From the NCBI GenBank assembly GCA_023375675.1, contig JALQBC010000011.1, forward strand, positions 310,001-374,000: a stretch of 64,000 nt of DNA, read 5' to 3'. The notes beneath the pieces were generated by a model. The model had not been told where the DNA came from, did no database searches, and saw only the letters and a list, made by a program, of their open reading frames with translations. Positions 41,640-53,547 of the stretch are shown piece after piece (the first letter of the stretch is position 1; each line of letters opens with the position of its first letter). The stretch comes from Cytospora piceicola (lineage: Eukaryota; Ascomycota; Sordariomycetes; Diaporthales; Cytosporaceae). A program made the translations under genes and the position numbers.

Positions 41640-43096
41640 CGTGTAATGAATAAAGACTTTCACCGCACGGTACTCCAGGACTAGTTGAAAACGAAGCGAA
41701 GTGAATAGCGGACTTGAACCGTACGGAACAAACCCCTTTCAGCGAACGGGGTGGAGCTTAGATAAATAATATCAGTGGCTAAGATCAGGCAGAGCACCTC
41801 AGGCAACTGAATAAGCCTAGAGCTATGATATCAAACATTTGTCAATCTTTGAGACACATTTGAAGACATGAAATAGCGATTCGGGTCAAGGTTGGGCTGC
41901 AGGTGGGCGCCCACAACTGCCCATTTGATGATCTCCATGCTGGCTCCAGCCAAGGAGATGTGACAACGCCACTCTTTTCCTACCTATTAGCTGGTAGTAG
42001 ACAAAGGCTTGCAAGAGCCAACCTGCCTTAAGATTCAAATCAAACTGTACTTGGACTTTCGTTGGTAATGAACGACGGATAGGTACGTCGAAACGGTCAC
42101 GTCTCATTGTTCAAATTGACCCATATCAAGGCCGAAGACTGTGTGGAATCAATTCCGAAACCCAGGAGAGCTCCAAAGAGAAACAATTGGTCGGTCAAAA
42201 TTATAGTCCACAATTAGAGGCCCAATGCCAACCGTGGCCTGTCAATTGATTTGACACCGCGGCACTGTATTGCTGTGTCTTGGTCGACAGGTAGGCCACC
42301 CGCTTTCCGGCCCTGAGGTCTAAAACACTTGCAGATGGCCGGTCTGATGAGGCCGTCCTGCACATACATGGACATCAACCAAAAATGACATCACCTGCAT
42401 AAATCTGGCCAGTGCTGAGATTGAGTCCCATGAAGCTGTGCAAGACAGCTTGAGAATTGTCATTATGCATGTGTTGTCGCTTGGATGCTATGACTTCCAA
42501 ACTCCTCTGCAGACATCTGGACTTGGTCCAGTTAACATCTTGCTTTTCCCTTTTCCCCCATACTGATACAGAGCAAAAACTAAAAACAGAAAGGAAAAGA
42601 TAACATGAACCAGGCAAGAAATGATTTCTTTCTCTAAGAGGCTGCTTTCATCTATTATTAGGATAATTACAATGACCCCATTGCCTGAAGTATGACTCTC
42701 CGCAGATTTGTTCCACCTTTCTCAACTTCTCATCATTAATTTCTGATGCCGAGTATTGAAGTATTTTACTCACGTGATAACCAATGAGGCAGGTTGGGTG
42801 TAATGCGCTTTTATTTTTAGAAGTCAACAACATGCCTACCTAAATAACCAAGTAGGTATGTAAATGGTGAGAAAGATGCTAGCACAGACTTCTTAAGGAA
42901 CCGGCATTGGCGAACTTTGAAGAAAGCAAATGCTAAAAATGTAAACCACAAAAGCAGAGTACCCAAGCGACCTGATGCATGGCCCATGGATCGTCCTAGT
43001 CAGGACTGTGCTTGCAGTTCCTGTCACTCTTGCCCCCCCCCCCTCCCATCCCATCTCTCCCACGCATTGACAACTGTCGTACCCATCCAGGCTTAA
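41640..43096. other. Spacer between divergent/convergent genes, no gene seen
   Basis: About 1.4 kb with only short frames on either strand. A run of 11 C lies at about 43033-43043. No RNA gene or repeat is recognised. Confidence 0.5.
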
Positions 43097-44670
43097 TCAG
43101 CGTCTCATCCGATGAGCGAGGAACCAGCCAAAACCCAGGAGAGCTCTCAGGCTACCCAGATTACTGCCAGGACCACTGAGGGCCATGCCAGAGGCACGGC
43201 CGCCAAAGCGGCCAGAGTTGGGTCTGAGGCTATGGCCACGAGGCATGTCGGCCAGGCCATGCTTGGGAACTGTGCCAGCGGTGTTGAAGGCACAGCTGCG
43301 AGTCGCGGCTGCGGCCAATGTCGAGGGAAAGGCACGCGTATGTAGCCCACGGTTTGACGGAAGACTAGAACCGCCGAGTGGCAAGGCAGCGGGCGAGGGC
43401 CTGGGCTTATTCTCTGTCGACTTTGACCGGAGAATGTCCATGTTCTTCTGACGGACTGCAGCTATGCTCAGGCTTCTTCGCAGGCTCGCATGTTGCAACT
43501 GGATGCTGAGCAGGCCAGCAGCACCGGCGGCCGGATGGGTCGAGGCGATGCGCCAGGCCAGTTCGGGGAAGAGGATGGCCAAGGGAATTTCAAGCAACTC
43601 CTCTTTGATGTTCTTCTGTTGCTGCAGGAGAGGGCGGTTGCGGACCAGGAATTGTAATCTGTTCGAGGGGGACGAGGATGACAAATTATCGACACCATGA
43701 AAGGCGGATGTGACGGCGGCGTTGCTGGACCGGATAATGATATCGTAAAATAATTTGTGGACTGACACCGTGTTGCCAGCGTTAAAGGCCGCAATACGCG
43801 CCTTTGGGTTGAGATAGGGTATATCTGCACGTATGATGGTGGCACCTGGGTACATGTCAAGAAGACGTGCAGCATTCTGGTCATCCGGACTGCTGCTGAA
43901 GTCTACCACCAACATAAGGAGAGGTATGTCCACGTCGCCTTTGTCGTCTGCGAGAAGAATCACCGCGGGAATGATCATCTCGCGGGTGCCAGTCGACGGA
44001 TTGAAAACGGCACAGTCGTATGATACAGTGAGCATATCCAGAGTTATCTGGGCCTCGTCGCGGATGGCAGAGGTCAGGGCGTTGTCGTTTACTAACTCGG
44101 TCAGTTTGCTGGTGAGACTTTGGCGGAGGGCGGCGCCAAGTTCCTGCGAGACAGTGCTGCGCAGCTCGGTGCTGAACATGATGAGAAGCCGCTGGCGGAT
44201 GGGGTCGTAAGCCAGTTTGAGAGGCGAGTTCTGTAGGTTTTTGCCGAGCTGATGGAGGAGGGTGGATGGGGCTGGGTCTGGGTGGTGTGGATTAGTTAGA
44301 GGTAAACCGAGTGATATATTACTGAGTTGCATGTGGGCCTGAGATAGACACTGAAACAAAACAAAGGGATATGGTTATAAACAAGAACAAGTGGAGCTGG
44401 GGCACGTGGATAAAAGGATGAATGGTTCAATGCCTCTGAGGAAAAAGAAAGGAGCATAGCACCCTGGTACATACTATCCATAGACAGCTGCTGTTCTGGG
44501 CTGCCAAAGAGCAGCTCTTCTAGAAGCTGGTAGTCGTCCAATGACATTGGAACAGTGAGCTGTTCGGTCTCCTCCTCGTTGAAAGTGCCATCAAAGGAAG
44601 ACAATATCTGGACGGCATGAGAGATCGCAAGGCTCTGCATGCCGTCACTCTTCAAAGTAGATATGGCCAT
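43097..44670 (-). CDS. Hypothetical protein, about 458 aa
   Basis: Two exons are proposed: 44670-44475 and 44277-43097, with a 197-nt intron (GTATGT...CTAAC...CCAG) that keeps the frame. Exon 1 is acidic and helical (SLDDYQLLEELLFGSPEQQ). Exon 2 has a globular core (LAYDPIRQRLLIMFSTELR, MIIPAVILLADDKGDVDIP, LLMLVVDFSSSPDDQNAARL), then a hydrophobic segment and a Ser/Arg/Gly-rich tail ending GFGWFLAHRMRR. I do not recognise the family. The intron choice rests on the branch site and frame only. Confidence 0.55.
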
Positions 44671-47638
44671 GATGGAGGTGAATATGGGAACGAATTTCGA
44701 GACCAGGAATGTAGAAGACGTGGATGACAGTTGGTGGTGTCAAGCTCTAGGGAAATCGAATGTTGAAGGGAAAAGTTCTTGCTTCGATCAAACAAGTAGA
44801 AGAGAAGGGGAGGGGTGCGTTGCTGGCTACATGTGGCTTCAATTCGACACTAAACAGCTGATATAGTCCTTAGTGGCGCTGGAACTTAGGACCAGCAGTA
44901 AATTCAAAATATGTTTAAAAGTCGAAAATAACGAGCCTTCCTGGGTATAGAATTACTCTAGGGTAGGGTTAGTGTGTTTATTCAGTTCTATCACTTTCAA
45001 ACCCCGACCAATCTCTCAATACCCCAGGGGAAACACCATCCATAGATTGACAATCTAACATGGCGCGCTGAGTATCTAAAGTATCTTTGTTCGAACTAAT
45101 ATTTAGAAGACTATATCATTTTTCGAGCACCTGTGTTCATGAGAATAATCTTACGCATTGCTTACAATCCTCTTGCTTCCGAGTGTCTCTATAAAGTGCT
45201 CATTAGCCGCCTCATTTCCATTCTCGACGTATGCGTATTGAAATGGCTTTACTCTTCCACCCGATACTTGAAAAGTGGCTGCCGTCCTGATATGAATATC
45301 ATGACCCTGCAGGCCAACCGTCACACATGGTCGTCGATAGTCCCTAGGCCCCCTTTTGGTCCTCCTTACTAATAACCGCCAACTCCTTGCATCCTGTACA
45401 TCCCAGCATGGCATATACGCATTTTTACTCTTCCATTCTGTGAGGTCCACCAGTGATCTGTGATTATTGGTGAAGGACTTGTCCATGTAGCACTAGACGA
45501 CTAGCAACATAGTCCTCGTTCTCGAGATACGTGTCTAAATGGTAGCATCGAGCTAAAATCTATCAACCAACCGTATGATACTCTCCAGTAATCCGGTCGC
45601 CCTCTCATCTAAACAAGGCACCTCAGATCCAGATGTCTGGTACCACAAATGACTTTTATCATGGTCACACCGCATCCTTATACGTTATATGAATACACTG
45701 TTGTCAGATCAGCAATGAACTGTACAGTGAAGCTATATATGTCGAACAGATCCACTATACTAGCTAAGTAAAAGGGTGCCCAGGGTGACCACCCCTAGAC
45801 GACTGGGATTGAGTCGTGTCTGATAGCTGTAGCAACAATATAGCCTATATGCAGGGAAAGCAGCAGAAGTATTGACACCAGAATTGAACATAGCAACGTG
45901 TAATATACACCCAGGTATGTATGTTCGCAACATAATTACAGCATTCATAAGTACTTCAAGATTAGAGTGCCTAGAATACTATGAATACTGGTTATGTGAA
46001 CTCCACCAATCCACAAGTTCTACAACTTGTGTGAATCTTCGCACTTCCACCACTGTCCCTTTTGAATACTCGTTCCAGATTCGTTGGCACCACCAGCCAG
46101 ATTGAATGGTCTGGAACGCGGCCACCCCCCCAGAATACTCCACCATCACCAAAACCCCTAACCTTTCAAACCTTGACTGTCAACTACTTGGCAGCCGTAT
46201 GATGTGTAGCATCAGTTCTATTTTGCCTGTGTAGTCGGGTTCTTTTGCCGTGTTTTATGTCTGAAAGGGTTCAAGTTCCGCTTTGGATGTTGGCGAGGTC
46301 GAGGGTGCATTTGCTGCAGGCCCCAGGAACTGCGGAATTTGTCAACCAGCCTTACATCATACGCGCATTGGTGCTGGCACACTCCGCTCAGAACTTCCGT
46401 CGGCTTGGTATTACAATGCTTGGGATCGTTACATGGTTTTTGGCACACCGCCTCTAGCGAGAAGCCCAGAGGACAGTTGAATTTGACTGGTGGGAGCCAT
46501 TGGCACATGTTGATTTGTGGAGGGGGTCTAGACTTTTCAAGGTGATATATCTCGCTGACTAGGAAGTAAGTTCTCTGTTTGGGATGGTAAGCAGGATACA
46601 TTATCAGGTCTTAAGAATTGGTGTTACGAACAGGTTTGTCCACGGCCGCCCCCGTTGAAGAGTCTAATTATCACGAGGAAGTCTTCAATATTTGCACCGA
46701 CGGAGAAATAGAAGGAATAGTTTGGATACTTTGATGATACCGTTCAATCGGATATTTCTGAGAGCTTCGGTCTGTCTTTATATATTTGCAGATAACGGTT
46801 TTGTCTAAATCCATTCAGGGTGTCAGTCTAAGAATAATGTAGGTGGACTGGACCGACCAGGGCAGCTGGCCCGTCGACCATATTCCATTGAATCCTGTTG
46901 ACCAAACAGACCAAAGGGCCTGAGGTTGACCATCTGAAAAATCTACTGGATCTGGTAGGCGCTCTCAAATTGGGGCCTGTTTCATTCCCGTACGCTTGTC
47001 TAGATATCCATAGTTTTTTCTTATTTTACAAAGGGATGGCCATTTGATGTTTGCAGATCGAACATCATGGGTGACGGATGGCACCTAGGCATTTAGACTC
47101 TCGGTGCGATTGTGGAATTAGGGATCAAATTTATCTCACCATTTTGTTTGGATAAGTCCATGAATAAAAGTTTCCCCTACTTTTTCCCTTTCCTCCTCCC
47201 TTTCCAATGATGACTGGTGGTTGCCGGTGAGGAAGTAGTGAGTAATAGAACTATCAGCATATATGCAATTACCAATAATGCAATAGACGGGGCTCCTGTG
47301 GGGTCTGATTGCAACCATCACGCACCATTTCCGATAAGCCGTGCCGTGACATCTAAACCGTACAAGCAATAATTGCCCTAGGTATGACAGCCAAGATCGA
47401 CTTCATCTCAACCACAACACATCCTTAGCCAGCCAGCCAGCCCGTACCAGATACTCATTACCCGAGAGCATGCTCAATCATAGGTCTATGTGAAGTATTG
47501 GTAGGACCTTACTCTGGTCTCTCTTGAACAACTAGACCCATGGATAAGCGGGTCTCACAGAGTGCCTGTCGACATTCTTAGTGCTCTAGCATCCGCAAAC
47601 CCCGGTCTCTTCTCCAGGCCACACAAAGTCCGAGAGCC
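44671..47638. other. Long spacer with few signals
   Basis: About 3 kb with no confident gene apart from the weak small ORF at 46218-46508. The right end contains the promoter of the MFS gene. No tRNA, LTR or hairpin array was found. Confidence 0.45.
46218..46508 (-). CDS. Possible small Cys-containing protein
   Basis: A 96-codon frame from ATG 46508 has seven cysteines in its first 50 residues (MCQWLPPVKFNC, VCQKPCNDPKHC, VCQHQC) and a basic tail. There is no clear signal peptide and no support other than the cysteine spacing. It may be spurious. Confidence 0.25.
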   Translation of the reverse strand: MCQWLPPVKFNCPLGFSLEAVCQKPCNDPKHCNTKPTEVLSGVCQHQCAYDVRLVDKFRSSWGLQQMHPRPRQHPKRNLNPFRHKTRQKNPTTQAK

Positions 47639-49254
47639 TTGGAGAAAAAGAAAATAATGTCTCCCGATGATGGATATCCGAATAATGAGGCTATCAACGC
47701 CATGCCACGCTCTCGCAAACCTGCAAGGTCAGCTATCGCGGCATTGCTCGGTGTCCTCCTCCTCGTCAACCTTGCAGCAAGCCTGTATCAGTTGCCCCTT
47801 AATAGGGTAGTGGAAAGGCATCTCTGCAGGGAGTTCTTTGGCCAACATGACCCATCCAAGATCGGACCTGATGGAAGTGTTGAGGAAGGCCTGTGCAAGG
47901 TGGTGGACACTGTCCAACAAGGTCTTGGACGGGTCCAGGGTGCGATGGACACTATCTGGATTGTCGGCGGTATGCAGAAGGTCCCTTTATCACATTATTT
48001 CTTGATTTTTGGCATGCACAGTGGCTGAACCATACAGACTTCGTTATGACAATACCGCTTGGATTCGTAGCTGAGCAATATGGTCGAAGAGCGGTCCTCT
48101 GGCTCAACCTTGTCCCAAGACTCTTCATGTTGATATGGGCTGTTCTTGTCGGACACCTCGACACCCTCCTTCCGGCTAAGGCCATTCTCATAGGGCCAAC
48201 TCTATCGTTCCTGGGTGGTGATTGTGTATTCAACTCCATCACATACTCCCTAGCTGCAAGCATCACGGATGATTACGTCCTGCGCGCGTCTTACTTTGGC
48301 TACATGAGCTCTATTTCCTATATTGTCAACCTGCTCGGGCCAGCTTTAGCCTCCGGGTCCATGACAGTGCTGCTGTGGTTACCATTCTATATCGGCATCG
48401 CGCTTCTCGTGCTCACCATCCCGGTCATATTCAAGCTCCCCGACCACGTTGCATCCACAGCCCGTCGGGATGAACAAGCAGAGCCGCTCCTATCCTCTCC
48501 TCTCCTCAAGGCCCAAGACTCCGAGGTTTCCGCGCTCCAGTCAGTTGCCAACCGCTTCCGCACGCTGAGAACAGTCCTGGCCAGCCACCCTCGGAACTTC
48601 ACGCTGCTCCTCGTCTGCTTCCTCCTCGCCTCGCTAGCAAGCTCGGACACGAAACTCCTAGTCCAATACATCTCGAGGAGATACCACTGGACGTTCGCAT
48701 CGGCCGGATATTTGCTCTCCGGCAAGGCCGTCGTCAACCTCACGCTCTTGACCGTCGTAGTACCTCGCGTGCTAGCCTCCGCAACCCACAAGGATAGAGC
48801 TGGTGACGACTTCGCAGGCCTGTCAGATCGCGTCAACATGCGCTTCGCCAACCTGTGCTTTGCTGCCTCTGTTGTCGGGGCCCTGGCTATTTCATTCTCT
48901 GCAACTATATGGTTGCTTGTGCCGGCGCTCCTGGTCTACGCACTGGGTTCCGCGCTGCCTATCTTCACGCTGTCGTTGCTCAAATCGCCTTTTATCGCAG
49001 CGAACACACCGGATAGCTCGGAAGAGGTTGATGGAAGATTGCCGCAGTCCGTGCTGGGTGACACAGAGACACACGTCTTTTCTGTTGTCATGCTGGTCAA
49101 GACGTTAGGCTCGCTGTTGGGGGCTCCATTGATGGCAGTATTATGGGTTCGGGGAATCGGCCTAGGTGGCATCGCGTTGGGGCTACCCTACTTCGTGAGT
49201 GGTGGTTGCTACATCGTGGCAATAATAGTCTTTAATCGCATTGTCCTCGGGTGA
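47639..49254 (+). CDS. MFS transporter, 515 aa
   Basis: Exons 47639-47969 and 48038-49254, joined by a 68-nt intron whose removal gives the continuous block TIWIVGDFVMTIPLGFVAEQYGRR (the typical loop 2-3 motif region). About 12 membrane segments can be traced, beginning with SAIAALLGVLLLVNLAASLY and ending with YFVSGGCYIVAIIVFNRIV. There is a long hydrophilic central loop (about residues 265-300, ARRDEQAEPLLSS). The substrate is unknown; the layout resembles fungal efflux-type MFS proteins. ATG 47657 is an alternative start. Confidence 0.85.
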
Positions 49255-49448
49255 TGGGGTCAGCACCTCGTCAGGTAAATGTTCCTCTTGCGCAATAAGG
49301 ACGAAGCTGAAAGGTCACAATAGTGTTTGATTAGGTCTAAAACAAATTAAAGCAGATCTGTGTTTGCGTATTTGTGGAAAGCGAGGCTATTTAAGAATAG
49401 AGCAAGTCTTAAGGTAACCTTGGAAGTGGCCGCACCTCAGTTTCTATT

Positions 49449-50000
49449 CTACTTGAGTGAGCGCTTCTTCAGGAAGTCCTCGTATATGGAGCCGAAGACA
49501 TCAACAAGGTACTTGTTGTTAGGCAAAGTCAGCCTCTTAGTGACCTGTTCTTTTGCGTTTCCTTCAAACCAGACCTTCCAATATTTCTCCACCAGCTGGT
49601 ATAGGGGTGATTTCTGTCCACCCTTCTCCCTCTTCCCCAGCCTGGATAACCACTCATTCTTAGCATCCAGTCCGCCACCTGGATACACAATAGCGACGTA
49701 ATATCCCTGATCAGCTAGCCGAGTAGCTAACCCCGGATGTGTAGAGATCAAGATGATACAGGGCTGCTCTGCAGCTTTTCGTATCGCGGCCTCATAATTG
49801 CCTGGGAAGATGCCTGGCCTCTTGTCCTTGCTGTACAAGCTGGAATCAAGGTCGATAATGTTCATCTTGTTATTCTTAATAATCTCGCGTACTTTGGGAT
49901 CCTTAGCGAAGGTGGATTTCCCGATGGCGGCAAATCCAGAGATGATTATAGCCTTGGGCTTGTCGATGTTTCGCTGTACGAGCTCCTTTCTTGAGGCCAT
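49449..50000 (-). CDS. P-loop NTPase/kinase-like protein, 183 aa
   Basis: The product starts at ATG 50000 (MASRKELVQRN; a longer reading from 50069 adds a basic stretch). A Walker A motif GFAAIGKST lies near residues 21-29, and LDSSLY after NIIDLD resembles the next acidic site of small nucleotide or RNA kinases. The rest (ISTHPGLATRLADQGYYVAI; EKYWKVWFEGNAKEQVTKR) is a compact alpha/beta domain. The substrate is not known. Single exon, convergent with the MFS gene (194 bp apart). Confidence 0.65.
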   Translation of the reverse strand: MASRKELVQRNIDKPKAIIISGFAAIGKSTFAKDPKVREIIKNNKMNIIDLDSSLYSKDKRPGIFPGNYEAAIRKAAEQPCIILISTHPGLATRLADQGYYVAIVYPGGGLDAKNEWLSRLGKREKGGQKSPLYQLVEKYWKVWFEGNAKEQVTKRLTLPNNKYLVDVFGSIYEDFLKKRSLK

Positions 50001-51151
50001 GATGTTCACCCTGTATCTCTTCGCGACGAACCTATCTGTACGAAAGCGAGGAATATATCTGACCGGCAAGACGATTCCGGCGTTTCAGTGAGACAGGTCG
50101 GCTGATGCAGCAGCTAAGCGATGTTGGAAGTATGCAGGGCGACAATTGTACTTGATAATTCGGTCCTTTTGTCTCTGAATAAATGCAGTACAAGTTTGCT
50201 TTGTTCAACTGTTGATTGTTGTTGTTGGCTAAGGCTTCTTTGTTCAAGCAAGAATAGTTCGTAACTAGCGAGCAATCACTGACTTAAATGTTTAGGAAAT
50301 TTATAGCCACCTGGGTAAGTACTTATATTAACAGTGAGTGAGCACAGCCACTATTTGAATCCTAAGACCGGCCAAGTTGCATAGCCAGCTCGAAACGCTA
50401 GCGACTAGGTCCAAATCCTTACACCGGGTTGAAGTTGGGTCAATTCTATGTAATTATGGATCTGTACATATCTACAGAATCTAGTTACCAAAGTGTAATT
50501 AATAAGTCATATACCCAGCTCGAAACGCCAGCGGCCAGGTTAGAATCCTTGTACCGGGTCAGGCCCAGATCGCTTCACTATGATCTTTACTCTCTAAATT
50601 TATCTGGCCCGGACTCTAAGATTCAAAATGTAAGTTATTTGAATTAGCTTGTTACACAGTGCACATTTCCAGGTTAACTACTGCAACGCCGTAATGTTAC
50701 TTGCTGAGTTTTTCGACCTGATTGCTAGAAGGGAGGTTTATATAGGCAAAGATTATAGCTAGGTGACCTTTTTTACATCTGGATATGTAAATTTTAACAG
50801 AAATATAGAAAGCATATAAGCAAGAGTGAGTTTTCATAGTCCCGTTATGTGATGATATCAGACTATAATCACTTGATGATTAGGTCTGCTTGTTTCAGTT
50901 GCCATATTCTATTGGCAATGGATTAGTGCACATGTGATTTCGAAGGAGTTATAGGCCTTGGTCTATTTTCATCGGTTGCTCAAGTAGTGGCCTAATATAG
51001 GACCACTGGTCAGTTGGCGTGGAACCCTGGCCATGTGTACTTTTATGACTGTGGAGGCCCACCTGCATCCTCCTTGTACTGCTGTGGTGGAGAATTCTTG
51101 AGACAATATGGCCTAAGAGGCCAGTCTATACATAAACACACAACCCAGAGC
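50001..51151. other. Spacer with a diverged direct repeat pair
   Basis: Two copies of CCAGCTCGAAACGC...AGCG...CAGGT...AATCCTT..ACCGGGT begin at about 50389 and 50516, 127 bp apart. No ORF of substance is seen. The function is unknown. Confidence 0.5.
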
Positions 51152-51400
51152 CTATCGTCGTTCGTATCTGTTTGCATCCTTTAAGGCCTGTTCTCGAAGG
51201 GCCTTTCTCGATTTCGGATACCAAGGCTCGATGCTATAGTCCCCAACATGCATCGAAGTCTCATCTAGGTCTTTAAGATCTGCCTCCCAATCCCAGGTTT
51301 CGCCTGCTGCAAGTCGTCTGCGGATTAACTTCCTGAGGAGCAAGTCTGCGGGTTCATCCGATGGGAGATCACCGTACCTACAGGATTTCGGCATGTCCAA
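51152..51400 (-). CDS. Possible small ORF or detached 3' exon
   Basis: An 82-codon frame with charged, natural-looking sequence (DEPADLLLRKLIRRRLAAGE; DLDETSMHVGDYSIEPWYP). It could be an independent small protein or a further exon of the gene at 51462-52237. No family recognised. Confidence 0.3.
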   Translation of the reverse strand: MDMPKSCRYGDLPSDEPADLLLRKLIRRRLAAGETWDWEADLKDLDETSMHVGDYSIEPWYPKSRKALREQALKDANRYERR

Positions 51401-51461
51401 GTCATCATAGGAGCTTTGCGAGACCTCTATGATAAGATCATACGAACATTTCCAGGGCGTC

Positions 51462-52237
51462 TTAGTTTAGTATCTTCGAGAGCTCCTCGATATTCGGCAG
51501 GAAGCACGTCATGGCTGTGTTGATGTCATCAGAGGTGGTCCCCGTTGCCGTCCAGTAGTCCATCTCCTCGCAGAGCCTTCTGCTCACTCGCGGCATCTCG
51601 TTCCTAATGCTCGCAGCCATTGACAAGGCCGCTTCTGGTCTTGCCATCAGAAGAGGACAGAGGTTTCTCGGTGCCTCTGTAGGTCTTGTCAGCCTTTGTG
51701 CGTGTAGAGACTTGGAGGAGATGATAACTCACTTTTTGCGACACCAAGCTTGGTTATGAAGACAAGGGCGTCGTTCAGATAGGCCTTTAGGCGCTCTGGA
51801 TCTTGAATGTCGTCGATATTCACAGCCTCTTGGGCATCATGGTCCTCTAATTTTGGCTTTTTGCTTGGCAGAGAAGCATCCGACACATCATCATGACCAT
51901 TATCACCGTTGTCGTCATCATCGTTGTCAGCATCGTTGTCGTCATCAGCGTCTTGTCTGCGGCGCTTCCCTGTAGAAGAAACCTTGGAGCTTCTTCCGAG
52001 TAAGGATGCAATAGAAGACCTTCGTGCAACCTTGCAAGAAGTGCTCAGCGGGTAATACTCAGGTGGTGCCGCTCGAGCTCCTGCCCCCCCCCCCCTGGTC
52101 GATACCGCCGAGGCATTTTGAATATGACTTGAAGAAAGAGTTGACCAAAGTAAGAACGATTTCTCATGAGTTGGAAGATGTATAGTGGAAGTATGTCTCC
52201 AGTTGGGGTCCTCACCGTTTAGAACCGTGAAGATCAT
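51462..52237 (-). CDS. Hypothetical nuclear-type acidic protein
   Basis: Exons 52237-51733 and 51676-51462 are joined by a 56-nt intron (GTGAGT...CTACAG). The first exon is Ser-rich, contains a basic KRRRQ-type signal, then a long Asp/Asn run (DADDDNDADNDDDDNGDNGH) and PSKKPKLED. The second exon is helical and ends in LPNIEELSKILN. The start is uncertain because GTGAGG near the first codons could be a donor. No known family. Confidence 0.4.
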
Positions 52238-52635
52238 AACGTGTCGGACGCCATGCGTATCTTAGGGGTCATTGCAAGTGACCTATATGCCCACCAGCTG
52301 GTGTCAGGCCCGGCACACACCAAATGCATCTAATCGCCGGAGCATCTTAATACATAATCCGCACATAAGACTTAGTCCTGGATATCATAATGTCCATGTA
52401 CAGATGATCAGTCTGGAGGTTACTGCTTGCTTGCATCGTTAAACCGATGACTGTATAAGACTGGAAGTCTATTTCAGGTCTTTGCTTCACTCATCGAAGG
52501 CCTCCTATGCATGTTACGAACGGATCGCGGCCAGATCATATCACTTTTATTACAGGTGTTTGGGTGCAACGAGATAACCGGCCGAGAAATCGAATATCGT
52601 GAGTCGTGACAAGCTTATTGCAAGGGATATATGCG

Positions 52636-53547
52636 TCAGGAGGCCACCCCATCAACGACCTGCTGAACAACCTCATCGAGATCCTCATTCTCCAGGCCAA
52701 GCAAATCCATCGCGAAGTCTGGCTTTTCTTCCCAGTTCCCATTGATTGCCCCCAGGACGAAAACCAGGTCTTCAATGGCACCCAGGTCGCCCTTGTCGGC
52801 CAACGCTTTCTTCTCCCGAATAAACTCCTCCGAATCATACCTCTCAGTCTCCCACTTGATGCCCATGGCCTTCTCCAACGACCGCAGCACCTCGTTCTGG
52901 CTTACGCAGAAGCTCTGGATGAACAACATCCGGTTCTTTGTCACCTCCGGCCGCTGCAGAATTCGCACAGTCGCCTTGGCTATCTGTGCCAGCGTGGCCT
53001 GGGAGCTCTTCTGGTTGCCGTCATCGATGATTTCGGCCTTCCTGGTCTTCAGATTGAAGTGCAGGAAGTTCGCCCTCAGCCCCCAGTCGAAGAAGTGCCC
53101 GTTGACCAGACTCGTCCAGCTAAACCCCTCGCTCTCGGCTGCCAACTTCTGCAGGCTCTCACGGATCTGCACCTTTCGGTCGAACAGCTTCACCAGCTCC
53201 CTCTCCCTCTTTCCGTTGCTGTCACAGCTGCCGAAGTCGGCCGGGATGAGCCTCTTGACTCCTGCCGCCGCCGCCGCCTCCCCGAATTTGATCTGTTCCG
53301 AGGCGTCCTTTGCTCGGTAGCAGACGACCACTGCGTCCTGGCCACGAAGTTTCTCCGTGAGCTCGTCCTGCGGAAGACCATCAGAGATGGTCACGATGCT
53401 GATTTTGTCGGTGTGTGCTGGTTTGGACTTGGACGAGGCGCGCTGAAGGACAGTGACCTTGAAGCTGCCCTCGTCGATAAGAGCGTCGAGCACAGAAGCG
53501 CCAAGGTCGCCAGTGGCGCCTACCAGGGTGACTTTCACAATCGACAT
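52636..53547 (-). CDS. NmrA-like / isoflavone-reductase-like NAD(P)-binding protein, 303 aa
   Basis: Single exon from ATG 53547. The N-terminus VKVTLVGATGDLGASVLDAL carries the GxxGxxG dinucleotide-binding motif of atypical short-chain dehydrogenases. KRLIPADFGSC at residues about 100-110 and the later VNGHFFDWGL region are typical of NmrA/isoflavone-reductase-like fungal proteins. Such proteins reduce small aromatic substrates or sense redox cofactors; this one cannot be assigned. A long open frame on the opposite strand is an antisense shadow. Confidence 0.85.
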   Translation of the reverse strand: MSIVKVTLVGATGDLGASVLDALIDEGSFKVTVLQRASSKSKPAHTDKISIVTISDGLPQDELTEKLRGQDAVVVCYRAKDASEQIKFGEAAAAAGVKRLIPADFGSCDSNGKRERELVKLFDRKVQIRESLQKLAAESEGFSWTSLVNGHFFDWGLRANFLHFNLKTRKAEIIDDGNQKSSQATLAQIAKATVRILQRPEVTKNRMLFIQSFCVSQNEVLRSLEKAMGIKWETERYDSEEFIREKKALADKGDLGAIEDLVFVLGAINGNWEEKPDFAMDLLGLENEDLDEVVQQVVDGVAS

